Origin: Vitis vinifera
Lineage: Eukaryota; Streptophyta; Magnoliopsida; Vitales; Vitaceae
Direction of reading: 5' to 3'
Length of the DNA stretch: 64,000 nt
NCBI RefSeq assembly: GCF_030704535.1
Contig: NC_081822.1
Span: 8,598,501 to 8,662,500 of the forward strand
Part shown: one piece after another, positions 47,148-61,070 of the stretch
Position numbering within the stretch: position 1 is the first letter of the stretch
How the letters are laid out: each line of letters starts with the position of its first letter
Position numbers and translations under genes: made by a program
The notes under the pieces: generated by a model
Database searches by the model: none
What the model saw: only the letters and a program-made list of their open reading frames with translations
Told to the model about the DNA's origin: nothing

Positions 47148-49103
47148 TTTTTATTTCCACTAAACTATAATATGGATTGGTGTTGGAGCTTCCAGTTCAC
47201 TGGATAGGGTTTCTAGCGGTTGCTGTGAAATTCTTAAACTTTGCGTTACAGGGCGGCTGGGACCATCATAATTTGAGGACAAAGGTTCTGACATGCATGC
47301 ATATTGAAAATTTCAAAAGTAAAAAATGCAACACACAGATCAAAATAAATAAAATATCCAAGTATTTTTTTACCCAAAGGATAAAAATAATGCAATGTTT
47401 CATATTAATATATATATAAATTATACATAAATTTTTTAACATAATAAATTATTTTGCAGGTATAAGCATATATAACAAAATCTCAAAATTAATAAATAAT
47501 TAAATGCAATAAATTCTTTTCATATTTTAAATTTTGAAATATTTTCCTTGCATGAGGGCAGTCCCCTATATATATTCACACCAAGTTTACCACATTAATA
47601 TTTTGTTTTAACTTTTTCTCTGTTCAGTAGTGAAAGTTGGTGTTTAAAAATAAATAAATACAATAATATTTTTAGAGTCTTTTCCATGTTTTTTTGAATT
47701 TTGATACATTTTTATCCTATTCATTTTTCTTCTAAATTTTTATATGATGGTTTCCAAATTTTTCATAAAATCTAACCAATAAATCTTTTTACATAGAAGC
47801 TTAAAACTAGTAGAGACTAACTTTAAAAAGCTAATGGCATTGAAAAATACCTTAAATTTTAAAATTTTAGAAGTGAATTTTTAAAGATCGATATAAGATA
47901 AATTCATATTTATTTATAAAAAATTATTATTAATTTTTATTTTAAAACATTAAAAAAAAATTGTATGTAAATTTAAATATTTTCACCATTGCTACTCGCA
48001 GGAGCCTTGCTCCACTGCAAGTGTTTATAATACTTCAACAGCTTTATTATATTGAAGAAGATTTTGAAAAATATGCTTCAAATTTCAACATGCTGACTAA
48101 AATCGTGGAAATGTAGTGCATTTTGCTGGTCTTTCCCTGCATGTCATGACTCATGACTCATCAGATATACACAAAAGCCCGATGCATCCTTGGTCAAACA
48201 TAAACACCCATGTCATGAGTTTCCTCGTTCTATCCAGCCAACGCAATCTAATAAATTAAAAGCTCGATTTAGTTTTCCCATTCTGGTGGCTGTTTCCATA
48301 CTACACCCAAACGGAAAGATATTTCCAAGGGAAAATTGAAGATTCTTTCTCCTGCTTTTGTGCATTCAATTCTTTTGGTTCCTTCATTGAATGAATAATT
48401 TGTTCTCTAGCTCCATGCCAGATTGCATGCCGTGTAGGTAGTCCTACCTTCACAAAATTTTAAAAAGGAAAACTTGTCTTGTAATATACAAAGCCGTAAG
48501 CCTGCAATCAGTATCTTTTACCGACTTCCTTTATTTCTTCAATTCAGTTGCTTTTTCACCCCAAAAAAATATATGGGAAATTATCCCCCACCTTGGCTGG
48601 CACTTTTACAGTTCAAATTCCCATGGAGCTCTGAAAGAAAATGCATTAATTAAAGGATCACAAGCTTCGCATCCCTGAAAGAGCAGGGGACAAGGGAGTT
48701 TGATATAGAGAATCTCAAGGTTTTGCGTGGTGGCTCTCTGCTTTGAGTCGGTGGGTGATTGTGGCGTGTAGGACTGTCATGCAGTCTGGCAAATTTCTCA
48801 ACGTTTTCGGGTCCATCATTTTTTTTTTTTGGAGGGGTGTTACATATAAATAATCATTTTGTTTGGTTTTCTATTGCCCATCCCGCACTTTCACAAGAAG
48901 CACAGAGCTACAGCTTTCATATGTGTCGGTTGAGAAGATGAGACGTACCCTTTTTCCTCTTTTTCGTCTTCCTTTATTTTCGTTTGAATCGGTCAATTGG
49001 ATGATGCAGCTACTGTTTCCCTTCACGTAACGGCTCCACCGAATGGAAGGTGCTTTTCACGATTAAATTAAAACTTCTCAAAACTGTTCTTCATTTGATT
49101 TGA

Positions 49104-49215
49104 GTGAATCCAAATCTTATCAAAAACGTTTTTAATATTTTTAATATTTAAAAAATTTTATCATTCGAATATTTAAAATATTAAAAACATGTTTTAGAAT
49201 CACTTTAAAACTGGC
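49104..49215. mobile_element. Short foldback MITE (copy 2 of four-copy family)
   Basis: The core caaaaacgtttttaatattt is mirrored by aatattaaaaacatgtttta, with cattcgaa in the loop. The layout is the same as the copies at 17450, 57715 and 61427. Confidence 0.55.
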
Positions 49216-51669
49216 TCTTAAATTCTTATAAAAATTAATAATTTAATATAATATTAATTACATTTCTCATATTTAAATCTTTTTTTTAATTTATATATTT
49301 CTTTTTTAATCAATTAAACATGAATCAAAGTTCCGTCTATCTCTATATGTACCCTCAATTAATAATGAACTCATAACCCAAACTTTTTTTTATAAATATA
49401 AAAAAGATGCGTTTGAGAGATATGAAATGGGAGAGAAGGGATATCATAATCGGGGTTTTGAGTAAGACAACCTTCTTTTCTATTTTTTTTTATTTTTTTT
49501 TCAAATTTTAAAAATAAAAAAATGAGAGATGTTAAATTTTTTTATTATTCTGACATAGAGCTAGTTTTTTGTAAAACATCTCCTATGATGTCGTTTATGG
49601 TAATAAAGTTTAACCATCAAGTTTTAGAAACTTTTAAAAAAAATTGGTAATTCAACCAATTAAACTCATAAAAGAACTTTCCTTACTTAATTCTATGTGT
49701 AACCACCACGAGGATTTGTTATTATTTTGCTTAGTAGCTAAATATTCACCCCACATAATAACCTTCCACTCCACTTCACCATCTAAAAAAGTTAAAAGCA
49801 AACCAATCCCTATTTGAGAAGCGCACTAATTATCACTTTAACAATCAGGTCATTCATTCAAAATGTAATCTATGAATAGCCGGAACGGCATGTTCAGAAT
49901 TAGATTTTGCCATATTGAAATTTATTACTAATTATTTCAAGATCATTATGAATTGAAAGGTTATTTTTCATTACTAAAGATCAAATATATTTTCAAGTTT
50001 AAAAACAAATAGTTTTTTGTGTAGAAAACTTCTTTGAAAAATAGTTTCCAAACCTACTCTTAATCTTTCTCTGCTTTATTGTTATTTATATTTTGATTTT
50101 TGACAATCAACTAGGGTAGGGATAGCCAACCATTTCCCAGGCCTTAGTCATGGCCAGGGAAAGTCCAGGCCCAATTGCGAAGCCAATTCCACGAGATTCA
50201 ACAGTCGACCCAACTTTTCTAAAACGGGCAGAAGCTTTGATCAATTTGGTGGGCGGGTGGGCCTGTAAATGAAGTAGTGAAAGAATGAGCACCAACACAC
50301 CATACCAAACCCTGCGCTTGAGTAAAAGCTCACAGAGGCGTTGGGTATCCGAACCTAACCTAATTCATTAAACCACTAAAACGAGGCCCATGGACAATCT
50401 TAGGCCCAAAGAGATATTTTCGTAATGGGCCTGCAGTGCCAATCCATCACAGCGCGCTATACAGCATCCATTCCAATCTGGAGTGGCAGCATATTATTAA
50501 CATGTTCTTCTAGTGATGGGCAACTGGACTAGGACGACGAGGATAAAATATATTAAAAATAACTACTTTAGAAGGTCCCTAAGAAACGAGGGATTTCTAC
50601 GCCGCCTGTAAACAAAATTTTGGATTTGGAAATTAAATTTTATGTCAAAAATATATATATATATATATTTTTATGAACATCTAACTCCTAGAAGAGTGCA
50701 GAAAAATATTAACCATATTTTTAGAAAATTCCTTTTTATCTAAATAATTTGGGATGACATTAATTTCAATTGTCCCATTTTTCTATCACATGAAGGCCAA
50801 GTTTTATACAAAAATTATAAATTTAATTGTAAAATATTCAACGGCTCCAAAAAAATGTCATTATCATGTAAAATATATGAATTTATAGAAATAAAACATT
50901 GTTTAGTAAGAATCACCCCAATCTCTTTCTTGTTATGGAAAAAGGTTAATTTTAACCTTCAAAATCTTCGAAATTGATTGTTTTATTTGAAATAAAAGAC
51001 ATCACATATATTTAATAGTTAAAAAATAAATTTGATGGATTTCTCCCATCAATGAAAAATTTAAACTAAATTTTGATGGTTCAAGAATAAGTAATCAACA
51101 TATTTCATGATAACCGAATGGAGACTCTAATGAAATTATAAAAGTGGTTCCAAGTAAGTTTTGAGATAATATATTTATAATTATTATAAACTATATGATT
51201 TTAAGAGGTGACATGCTTAATTATTAAAAACAATAGATTTCTTAATTTGAAAGAGAATTCAAAATAGTACTAGGCTATTTAATGAAGAATATTTGAAAAT
51301 TAAGCCTGGGAGTTAAATATTTGCAAACATAAGGAAGCAAATAAAATTATAAATTATTTAATTAAAAAGGGCACTGTGGAAGTAGAATCTCTCTGAATCA
51401 TCTTTTAATGGAATGTGTGGGTATCCTGCCTCACAATTTCTCTGTAAAAAAAGAGAAATCATTTGAACATGGGATGTAGCGCCCACCGATTGAACCCTCT
51501 CTCATCCACGAAGGCGAGTGGTTCCAGTCTTAGTGAAGTGCTCGAGCAATGCCATCATACAATGGATGTGTCAGAATTTTTACACAGTTGATTTCCGCCA
51601 TTAAGCCCATTTGGGACTAGAGAGGGACTGTCTTGGGATTTCCAAGCAATATATATGTATATATAGGAG

Positions 51670-51704
51670 GGGCTATGGGCTATGGGCTATGGGCTATGGG
51701 CAAT
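51670..51704 (+). repeat. Heptamer microsatellite (GGGCTAT)n
   Basis: Four perfect gggctat units followed by gggcaat. Each junction creates TGGGCT, the TCP-bound 'site II' type motif TGGGCY. It lies about 1.2 kb upstream of the LEA_2 gene, so a regulatory role is only speculative. Confidence 0.85.
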
Positions 51705-52912
51705 GACCAGATTTAATTAATGAAAAGCAAATGGGAAGAGCACTGGCATATTAATTTCCTAAAGCACAAGGAAAGAATGCACCCGCTAGAAAGATTTGAT
51801 TGCGATATACAGCATCCTCGTTCCACATGGCCTCACATGCATGTTTTGTTGAGGCTGTGGATCCCACATTTCACACCCTATTCTTCCCCCATTTCAGTCT
51901 ACGCCCGCCACTCTCCTCTAATAATAAGAATCTCAACCTCCAAAGGGACGCCAGCCCACCTCCACTTTCTTTGTTTTATTTTATTATTATATAAAATATA
52001 AAAATTAAAGTTTTATGAAATATACATTTATTTTATATTAGAGAAAATAAAAGTTTTATAATATCTCAAATTCTTTAATAGTTTTTAAAAATTATCGTAT
52101 TATTAAGGTCTCAAAAAAGTTTTCCTACTACGCATAGAAATTAAAATCATTTTCTGTTTCTAAAAATAAAAAAAAAACATCTGAAATTATTAATTTTTCA
52201 TTATTGTTGGCCCAGAGAGAGAGGCAGAGCAACTTCATATGCGGTTCTGACTCCCAGTATGATTCACGAGACGGTAAAACTATGGTTTACGTTTACCAAT
52301 TAAGGCCCAGCCCATTGTCTCCTCAGAAACGATTTGCGTGGAAGCTACAGAACTGCGTCGGTGCACGATTAATCGAAGAGTCCTGGTGCCAACTGTAAGG
52401 TGGCTGTCAGGTCTTCGCCTAAAACCAAACCTAATTCCCATTTCTTTTATTCTTTTCAAAATATTTTATTTTGTATCTCTCTTTTACTTCTTTAAAAAGA
52501 TTGCACAACAGGTCTAGTTATTTGCCATACTTTATTGTAAAGCCCTTGCTTTCCACACCAAAGTAAGTAGGGGTTAGTCCGAATCAATCCTCTCCATAAG
52601 TCTAGTTTACTGTTTTAAGGGATGATATTTTAAAATATTTTATATAATCTGTGTGTTACGATTAGCTGTAGCCCCCTGTCTGTAGCGCCAACATTGACAC
52701 CTCCACATTTTTCTTATATGTATAGAATTTATGGGTTCCAGTCATTATTAACTACAATCAAGTTGACAAGCAACCCATGAGAAAAAGAAACTTCATTATC
52801 TAAAAGGCTCTCCGTAGTGTGGAGACTTTGGAGAGAAAGTGGGGAAGAACTAGAGTACACCTTTGATCTGTGAATCGGTGCGGGGGGAATTGAGGGTTGC
52901 AGGAACCACACA

Positions 52913-54083
52913 ATGCACGCCAAGACGGATTCAGAGGTCACCAGTCTGGCCGCATCGTCGCCCACCAGATCTCCACGGCGGCCGGTCTACTATGTGCAGA
53001 GCCCATCACGAGACTCCCACGATGGAGAGAAGACCACGACATCCTTCCACTCCACTCCTGTGCTCAGCCCCATGGGCTCCCCTCCCCACTCCCACTCCTC
53101 CGTCGGCCGCCACTCCCGGGAGTCTTCCTCTAGCCGCTTCTCCGGCTCCTTGAAGCCCGGATCTCGCAAGATCTCCCCCAATGATGCCTCTCGGGGTGGC
53201 CATCGGAAAGGTGAAAAGCCCTGGAAGGAGTGTGCGGTGATCGAGGAAGAAGGGCTCCTTGAAGATGAAGAGCGTCAAAAAGGTCTCCCTCGCCGCTGCT
53301 ATTTTCTCGCCTTTGTTGTTGGCTTTTTTGTCTTGTTCTCTCTCTTCTCCTTGATTTTATGGGGTGCGAGTAAGCCCCAGAAGCCCAAGATCACTATGAA
53401 GGTAAGATCATTACATTATCAACCACAATTTAATTAAATTACTAGAATTAATCATTTTTTTCTGCAAAATTCGCAAATGGGTGTGGATTAAGTTGCGCCT
53501 TTTTCCCTCCAGAGCATCACATTCGAGAGATTCGTCGTTCAAGCCGGTTCTGATTCTACAGGGGTGGCTACGGACATGGTGTCCATGAACTCCACCGTCA
53601 AACTCACATTTCGAAACACTGCAACATTCTTCGGTGTACATGTAACATCGACGCCTCTAGATCTATCCTACTCCCGACTCAGGGTGGCCTCCGGAACCGT
53701 AAGCTACTCAAAACTCCCCATTCTACAGTCCTTTTTTTTTTTTTCCACCATTAAATTCAGATCAAAATTTCCTGATCTTGGCAACTTCGGTTTTGCAGAT
53801 AAAGAAGTTCTATCAATCGAGAAAGAGCCACCGATCACTAACAATAGTACTGATGGGTGATAAAATTCCACTCTACGGAGGTGGAGCGAGTTTGAGTACT
53901 TCCACCGGCACAACCACCGAACCATTGCCTCTAAAATTGAGCTTCATGCTTCGATCCAGAGCTTACGTTCTAGGGAAACTGGTGAAACCAAAGTTCTATA
54001 AAAGAATCGAATGCTCAGTAAATTTGGATCCGAAAAAGCTTAATGTCCCGCTATCACTCAAGAAATCATGCACATACCAATAG
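52913..54083 (+). CDS. LEA_2/NHL-type membrane protein (At1g45688/At5g42860-like)
   Basis: Three exons with GT-AG junctions: 52913-53401, 53513-53698, 53799-54083; 319 residues plus TAG. The N-terminal 120 residues are cytosolic-type and Ser/Pro/Arg-rich (MHAKTDSEVT, RSPRRPVYYVQSPSRDSHDG, STPVLSPMGSPP), followed by an acidic KECAVIEEEGLL motif. One membrane helix lies at about 129-150. A LEA_2-like beta domain follows, with SITFE, FRNTATFFGVHVTSTP, KKFYQ, KIPLYG and RSRAYVLGKLVKPKFY, ending SCTYQ. The opening is nearly identical to the Arabidopsis At1g45688 family in my memory, which fixes the start. The function of this subfamily is not established; membrane or cell-surface stress roles are suggested for LEA_2 proteins generally. 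Compared with the Arabidopsis protein I remember, the Pro-rich loop before the last beta region is shorter here (STSTGTTTEPLPLKL). Confidence 0.93.
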
Positions 54084-57000
54084 GCAATAACAATCCGGCA
54101 TTTGCAGAAGATACCGCTTGTTTCTCTTTTTTCCTTTTTCGGTGTTTGGAGAAGAAGATCAAAGGGACAGCTATGACGGGCAGCTTTTGAGTTGTTTGGG
54201 CAGCCGAGGAGGACGCGATCACTGACTTTTGGTTGCCCGACTGCCCGGAGAGTTGGAGAGCAGGTAGTGACTTGTGAGTGATTATATTCCCTTTTTTTTT
54301 TAATTTTTTTTAATGTGAAAGTATGTAATAATTTATGTATTATGGGTGTTGACATTACATTTATGGGGTAATTATAGTCTCATTTAATTTAATAAGGTAA
54401 TTAAATTTGTCTTTTGAGTCTTGACTTGATTCTTGGAACCATCATTTTTAACCCACAAAACTTTGAACAAAATAGAAACCAACTCTAAAACACTTTCATG
54501 AACATTTCGGCAAATTTAAGCAACTAGCCTACCAAATTTATGTAATAATTTTCCTTTGAAGACGGCTGCCATTCAACTTGGCATCAAACCCCATCACATT
54601 TGCTAATCAGCTTGGGTTTAATGAGGTTGGAGCCTTAGATACGAAATCTCTCTTGCCATTTTTGAAGTCCTAAAAATATTTTAGAAGGAAAAAATTTATA
54701 TTTTATCTTAATGAAAAATTTGTTGAATGATATTTATTTTTTAAAGACAAATCATCCATGCTCTCAATTTGATTTTGTTTCAGCTTGAAACCAAAAACAA
54801 AAATCCTGGAAATGAGTTCAAGAGTACTCTAGGTTTGGCTTGGGGAAGAACCCAAAAGAAAAATCCGTGAAGAGGAAAGCTGAAAGCTTAATGGATTCAG
54901 GTTGAAAAAAGGCCAGACAAATGGTCCGCAGGGAAATTATGCATTTAGTGATTATGATCAACTTTCACGCTCCTCATCCATGATTATGATCCTGCTGTGA
55001 AGTGTGAACCAAAAAACAACAAAATAGGCTGAAAGAGAAATTCAAAGAACTGACCCATTTCTGCCCTTCTCACCCACCCCTGCCCCGTATTAGAAAGATG
55101 GGCATTAATGGTCAAGAGATGAACGAAAAGAATCCCCTAAGTGTACTAAAAAGGATTAAATTTGTACATGCCATTAAAATAAGCAAAATTGAAATTTGGC
55201 TAAAAATGAAACAAGATAGAGAAAAGAGATTGTTTGGACCAGAAACTTTTGGAACCAAACATTTATTTTAGTTCATGGAACCAATTTGCTGATAACGCTC
55301 GATCTTCACCATATGCCGTAGTGCATTTTTCTTCCGAACAAAGTTGCTCCTGTCAATCTCATGATCCCCATCTTGAAGACAGGGGTGCCGCAATCCATGC
55401 GAATGAGTACCATGCACAAGAAAATAATAACTTTCAGAACTGAGAAGGGCATTCTTCGGTCTAAGAGAATTGAAGATAAAAAGGTCAGTGGCAGCTTCCC
55501 ATCTTTCCAAATCCCCCTATGTGGGTAATATTTGTACATCATCGAGCCTGCTACTTCTCTCACCTGCCCATCTCTATACATTGGTGCTCTAGGCTCTCTT
55601 GGCTGCTTCCATTCCTCCCTCTCTTATTTGCGTCCCCAAATCTCCTCCAAGCTTTGATTCAGGCTTCTATAATTTCTGAGGAAAATTGTTGATGTCATGG
55701 AATAAGAGGTTGACGATTTCATTTTATTAGTAAACTAAATTGGACACATTATGACCATGTTTGGTCCTCAATGAAAGAAAAAAGAATGAAATTAATTAAC
55801 TATTTATAAATGTTACTTTAAGTTCTTTCTATTTTATTTACTTAAAAACTTAACAATTTAGAAATCTATATATTAATTATATTTAATTTTTTTAATGCTT
55901 TTTGAGAACCAAACATAAACCTATCTGTTTCAAAAATCTTATTGATTGTAGTTGAGTTCAACTATTTATAAGTGATATTCATCGGAGTAAACAAAGGTGT
56001 CGCTACTTATCCTTTGATTTTACCGTGTGATGTTTCCCATGTAGAGTTCAATCCATTTGTCCGCAGGCTTCGTAAGTTGTCTGGCCTTTCAACTGATGAA
56101 ACAGTATTACCCATGAATGTAGGACTAGTAATTTGTCTCCGCTATTAGAAGTTTCATGCCCATATTATACTAAATTGCCACGTATCCCAAAGGTAAATTA
56201 ACCATGTAGGGCGAGTATTGCAAGTGGATTAAAAAATCTTTTAGGTTGGACGCTGTGATTCCTAGTGACACTAGTGCCTTAGGAAGGTATTATTATGCCT
56301 TATTTTTGGGATCAACGCTATTGCCTTAATTTGTATTGGGTTCATCTGGATTTGAAAGCTCCTAAAAAGTAAAAACCACGGCATCAGAGCTGCAACTCGG
56401 TGTATTAAGTCCCATCAAAATCTGACTCAATTCAAATTGAAAAATCATTTTATCTTAATTTAAGATACTTGCGCATATTTAATAAATGTTTTTTAAAACA
56501 ATTTTAAAAAATTATTCTTCCATATTTTATAGAATAAAAATTTATTTGACAATCTAAAATATTTTGAACTTGTTTTTAAATATTTTAAATATATTTAAAA
56601 AATGATTTTTATATTCGATGCTTTATTTTTAATCTTTCTACATTATTATATAATTATTTTTTTAAACGATCATAAGAAAACAAGTGAAAATAACATAAAA
56701 TAGTTAAAAAAATATATTTTCTAAAAATACTTTATTTTCTATTCTTAAAAAAATAATTAGCAAACGTGTTTTCTTGTACTTTTTTTTTTTTTGTTTGAAG
56801 AATAAAAAATTATTTTTGAAAACAGTTACCAAATATACCCTTAGTCCAAACTCAATTCAATCTCATTTTTTAAACTCCAACATGTAATCCAATTAGACTT
56901 AAGTGGATTGGATTATATGATTTAAAATCCATATACAATATTTTTTTTTTAATTTTATATATTTATACCAAGATTTACATAATAAATGGATAATATTTCA

Positions 57001-57714
57001 AAGTAGTAACAAAAAATTTATTAAAAAAATATAAATGATATAATTACTATTTGACATTTTTCTATAAATATCTAAAAAATAAATAAAATAAATATGAATA
57101 TATGTTATATATAAATTATAAGTATTATAAAAAAAAATATCAAATTGGGTAACCTTTGCTCAAACCTACCCTAAATTAAGTTTTTGTTGAAAAAGTTTAA
57201 CCAAAACTTAATTCAATTATTAAAAATAATTATACAAGCCCGTTCAAAAAAGTTGGATTAGATAGGACCAATTCATCCAAGTTACGCCCTTACAAAGAAT
57301 TAGATGTTCATATTGGATTTTATTTCTACATAATTATGCTTTTTTTAGTAAGACGTTACCTTTATTCCATATGTAAAATGCACTATTCATGATGCCCTTT
57401 CCCTATGAGAAATATTAATTTTAATTTATTAATTTTTTTCTTAGCCTTTATTTGATTAAAGTAGTATTGTTTTTTTCTTCTTACAAAAAGTATAAAATAT
57501 GGAGGGATTAAGTGGTTGATGCATGCTAAGTCACAACAATTATTCAAATTTAATTATGTAAATTCAATTTTATTCCCCAAATCATTTGCTTTATTCCTAC
57601 TCTATTGAATTATTTGATAGTGTCACTCCTTGCTTATCTATATGTTAAAATGGTTAGCTCAATTTTAAACATTCAACTTTTACATATATCATAAAATATT
57701 AAAACATATTTCAA
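54084..57714. other. AT-rich intergenic DNA, first part of 8-kb spacer
   Basis: No supported gene. The LEA_2 3' UTR probably extends to about 54350. Frames at 55234-55581 overlap on both strands and lack recognisable content. Numerous AT-rich inverted repeats occur between 56450 and 57250. Confidence 0.45.
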
Positions 57715-57846
57715 GTCAGTTTAATAATGATTTTAAGAAATATTTCTAACATTTTTAATACTTAATTTTTTTTTTTATCAAAAGAGTGCTTATCAAATGC
57801 TAGAAAGATCATAAACACTTTTTAGAATCATTATCAAACAAACTCT
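57715..57846. mobile_element. Short foldback MITE (copy 3 of four-copy family)
   Basis: agtttaataatgattttaag and tttctaacatttttaatact on the left are mirrored by gatcataaacactttttaga and atcattatcaaacaaact on the right. Confidence 0.6.
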
Positions 57847-58204
57847 TCATCCATGATACCTCTTTAAGTTTAGAAAATTATTTTAATTTAGTAGAATAGA
57901 TTATGAAAGTTTTGAAATTGATTCCTAAAAAAGAGTGAATATATATTCTTTATTTTTAAGTTGACATTCAATTTTTTTTTAATTAATTTGTAATAGTCAA
58001 ATATTAAAATAAAATCCAATTACTTGATAATATGTGATTTACGTGAAATTTATTTAAAGAGTCTGTCCATAACTCATAAAAACTAGGGAATTCATAGTAT
58101 TCATGAAATATGAAAAAACAAATATATGGTTTTACCTAGACTACACGGTAGATTCTTCCTAAGGTTTTAAATTAACCAACATCTACACTTATCTTTACAT
58201 GTGT

Positions 58205-58288
58205 GAAGTAGGATCTCATGCTCCTTAGTAAATTCCTCAACACTTCGAAGTAGGATCTCATGCTCCTTAGTAAATTCCTCAACACTTC
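58205..58288. repeat. Perfect tandem duplication, 42-bp unit
   Basis: Two identical adjacent copies start gaagtaggatctcatgctcc (58205-58246 and 58247-58288). Complete identity suggests a very recent duplication or an assembly artefact. Confidence 0.93.
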
Positions 58289-58322
58289 GAAGGAATGTGA
58301 TCCATCAATATGAACAAATCTT

Positions 58323-58323
58323 G

Positions 58324-58361
<38 letters not shown>
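58323..58361. repeat. (ATA)n microsatellite
   Basis: About 13 uninterrupted ATA/TAA trinucleotides. Confidence 0.9.
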
Positions 58362-58362
<1 letters not shown>

Positions 58363-58514
58363 TGTTCTTAAAAAGTATTTTGAATGTGCAAAGAAGAATG
58401 CCATGTCATTTTAGGATATATCTCTAAAAATTCAACAAAATAAGGCATATTTATACTTTGAAAACCTTAATGGGTTGGATCAACAATACAAGAAAGAAAA
58501 CATTTTGACTCTTA

Positions 58515-58738
58515 TGAGGTGTTTACTTTTTGGTTGAATAGAAAAAATCAAAATATTTAACTTTGTTATACTAAGTTAAAAGTAACTTATTGACATCATT
58601 TAATATAACTAAAGTATATTTGATATCAATATGTTAATTTAGTTATATTGGATGATGTTAACATGTTACTTTTAGTTGAATAGAAAAAATCAAATATTTC
58701 TGTTTTTTTTATTTAATAAAAAACAAACACCACCTTAA
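58515..58738. mobile_element. Palindromic MITE candidate, about 224 bp
   Basis: The outer ends gaggtgtttactttttggtt and, as reverse complement, aggtggtgtttgttttttat resemble the Tourist-like ends at 17646. Inner arms are inverted: aaaagtaacttattgacatc against gatgttaacatgttactttt, and atataacta against tagttatat. gttgaatagaaaaaatcaaa occurs as a direct repeat near both arms. The target duplication is not clean on the left. Confidence 0.6.
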
Positions 58739-60779
58739 TGTTATTATTCTCCTATAAAACCAATACACATACGTCGATGTCATTATCCACCTATACATAC
58801 CCAATCACATTTTACTTGAATGACTTCAAGTCAAAATTGATGATAATAGGGAGTCTTCAAATATCAATGTAAATCTTAGGAACTATATAGAGTGTATTTA
58901 GTAAAGTTTAGAGTCAAATTGTCAACTGAAATTAAGTTAATCTAGCTTAAAGAAAAAAATTTAAATTTCATTTTCCCATTATAATATTATTTCATTCCCA
59001 ATTAAGTTAACACTTATTTTACCATTTTAGAATATTTTGAATGGAAGTGCTAAAGTGATGTTATGTATAATTTTGTGTGTGTATAAGATATGTATAAGCA
59101 TGACATAGAATTGTTGGTGGTTCAATATCTGACATTGAAACATGTGGTTGGTTGTTGTAGTATGTGACTCGTATTGAAAGAAAGACATATATGAAGAAAA
59201 ATGGGCAAATATTGGAGTGGAGTGAAACGGAATAACAACATTTGTCATTCAAGCTTATATTTTTACTATTAAAGGCAAACGATATATAGTAAAAGTCTTC
59301 TTCCTTATTCCCGTGAACATAGGTAATCTGCCGAACCACGTTAAATCTGTGTATTTTCTTTTCGTTTTTCTCTAATTTTTCACCAAGAATCGTTGCACGA
59401 AAATCAACATTAATGTATATAGATCCACATAAAGTATGCAAAATTGGGCATCAATAGAACCATGTGCTAAAATTTAGCAATTGCATTGAAGAGTATTTTG
59501 TTAATACCAAAAAATAATAATTATTTTGTTATTTTAGCATTTGCTTGAAAATTGTTTTTATTTTTATTTTTAATTTTTTATCATAATGTTCGATGACATG
59601 CATTGGTTGAATGGAGAATTGATTTTTTAACTTTCAATTTTTTAAAATTTTTTTAATCATCATTTACCACCTCACCAAAATGATAAAAAAAAATGCAACT
59701 ACTATGATGTTCATATTTCTATTGGCAGCATACTGGCTCATATTTCTATAAGCAGTAAAGATGACTATGGGGTGAGCCTTTTCGAGTATCCATCTGTCCA
59801 ACCCCTAATGAGATGAGTTTGGAATAAATGAGTTAGAAATGAATTTGAGGATTTTCTTTTAACTTGAGACAAGTTCAGAAATTATCTTGTTCTGCCTTAT
59901 ATTGCCCCGATAATATATAAAATTACTTTTCAATAAAATAAGTTATTAAAAATTATAATATTTTTTATTTATAAAATATATTTATTTTTTATGTAATTAA
60001 AAAAATTAAATGAGTAGGATGAGGATAAGAAATTTTCATTCTTACCCACCCTATTTAATTTTTATTTGGATGAGAACGTAGTTGAGATGAAATCGACTCA
60101 TCCCTACCCTATCCAATCGTTATCCCTGTTTAACAGTATACTAATTCACCCGAGAGAGAACAATATCCATTGAGTTTTTTCTTGACCCATGTACACTACT
60201 ACAACATTATTACATAAAGTGTTCATACTTATAACTTGGCTCACGAAATTACTATCTGTAAAAAAATTTATTAACTCACATCAAATCATAAAAGATTACC
60301 CTTTATATATAGAAAAAAAAAATGACACTATTTTGCGGAGTAATAACAAAAACTACCTGTTATATTGTATATTTGATTTTAAAAATTGTAAGATGAAATT
60401 CCAAAGTTTGAATTTCTTTTGATTCCAAAAAAAAAAAAAAAAAAAAAATACTGGATCATTAGAAAAGAGTGTGATTCATATACATGTAAGAGACGTCAAC
60501 ATCGTTCAATTGTTTGTTAGCGAAGAACAACTAACTCCACCAAACTCCAACTTGGTTGATACATTTAGGTATTTTCTAAGCCTCATGCATCTTAGCCCAC
60601 AATGCCAAACAAAACTTCTTAGCAAAATAGGATATCTTCCTATTTATAGAAACTAAATAACAATATAGAACCCTTAATTTCCCCACAAATCTAAAATTAT
60701 CTACAAATGCTAAACACAAGCCTATATATGTAATTTCAAGAGTTCTATTTTTATTTTTATTTTATAGAATTCTCTATAT
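58739..60779. other. AT-rich intergenic DNA
   Basis: No supported gene. It contains an A-tract of about 22 bases at 60427-60448. A minus-strand 126-codon frame (59061-59441) has no recognisable domain. Confidence 0.45.
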
Positions 60780-61070
60780 TTTTCCTTATCTTCCATATAT
60801 TTTCCTTTATCTTCCATCTTTGTGTAGAGATGCATTTTCAAAAGTTGTCAAAAACACTATGAAATTCTCTAAACTTTTTCCTTTTATCTTCTATCCTCAT
60901 TCTTTATACTTTTCCTTTATTTTTCACCATTTTAAAAAAATATGTGATTGTCTCCAGGTTTCCTTTATCTTTTATCATTGTGTAAAGATGTATGGATGCC
61001 TTCTGGTTTCCTTAACTTTCATTCTTGTATAGAGATGTGTAGATGTTTTTAGGTTTTGTTAAAAGCTTTC
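60780..61070. repeat. Degenerate tandem repeats, about 45-75 bp units
   Basis: Successive units each begin ttttcctttatctt or a variant, and several contain gtgtagagatg/gtgtaaagatg/gtatagagatg (60780-60840, about 60867-60905, about 60906-60958, about 60959-61008, 61009-61060). The units are poorly conserved. They could derive from an old LTR or minisatellite. Confidence 0.5.

Larger units (their letters stand above)
47148..52912. other. 5.8-kb AT-rich spacer between subtilase cluster and LEA_2 gene
   Basis: No frame with recognisable domains on either strand; the longest is a 93-codon frame at 51720-52001. It contains a foldback MITE (49104-49215), a short TA run near 50650 and a heptamer microsatellite at 51670-51704. 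The last few hundred bases are the likely promoter of the gene at 52913. Confidence 0.5.

Noticed and set aside
52204-52398. 64-codon frame upstream of the LEA_2 gene
   Set aside because: Short, with no domain and no conserved context.
58056-58120. Phe/Leu-rich and other low-complexity frames in AT- or pyrimidine-rich DNA, such as the 72-codon frame at 28056-28274
   Set aside because: Translation of homopolymer-like DNA; no evidence of coding.
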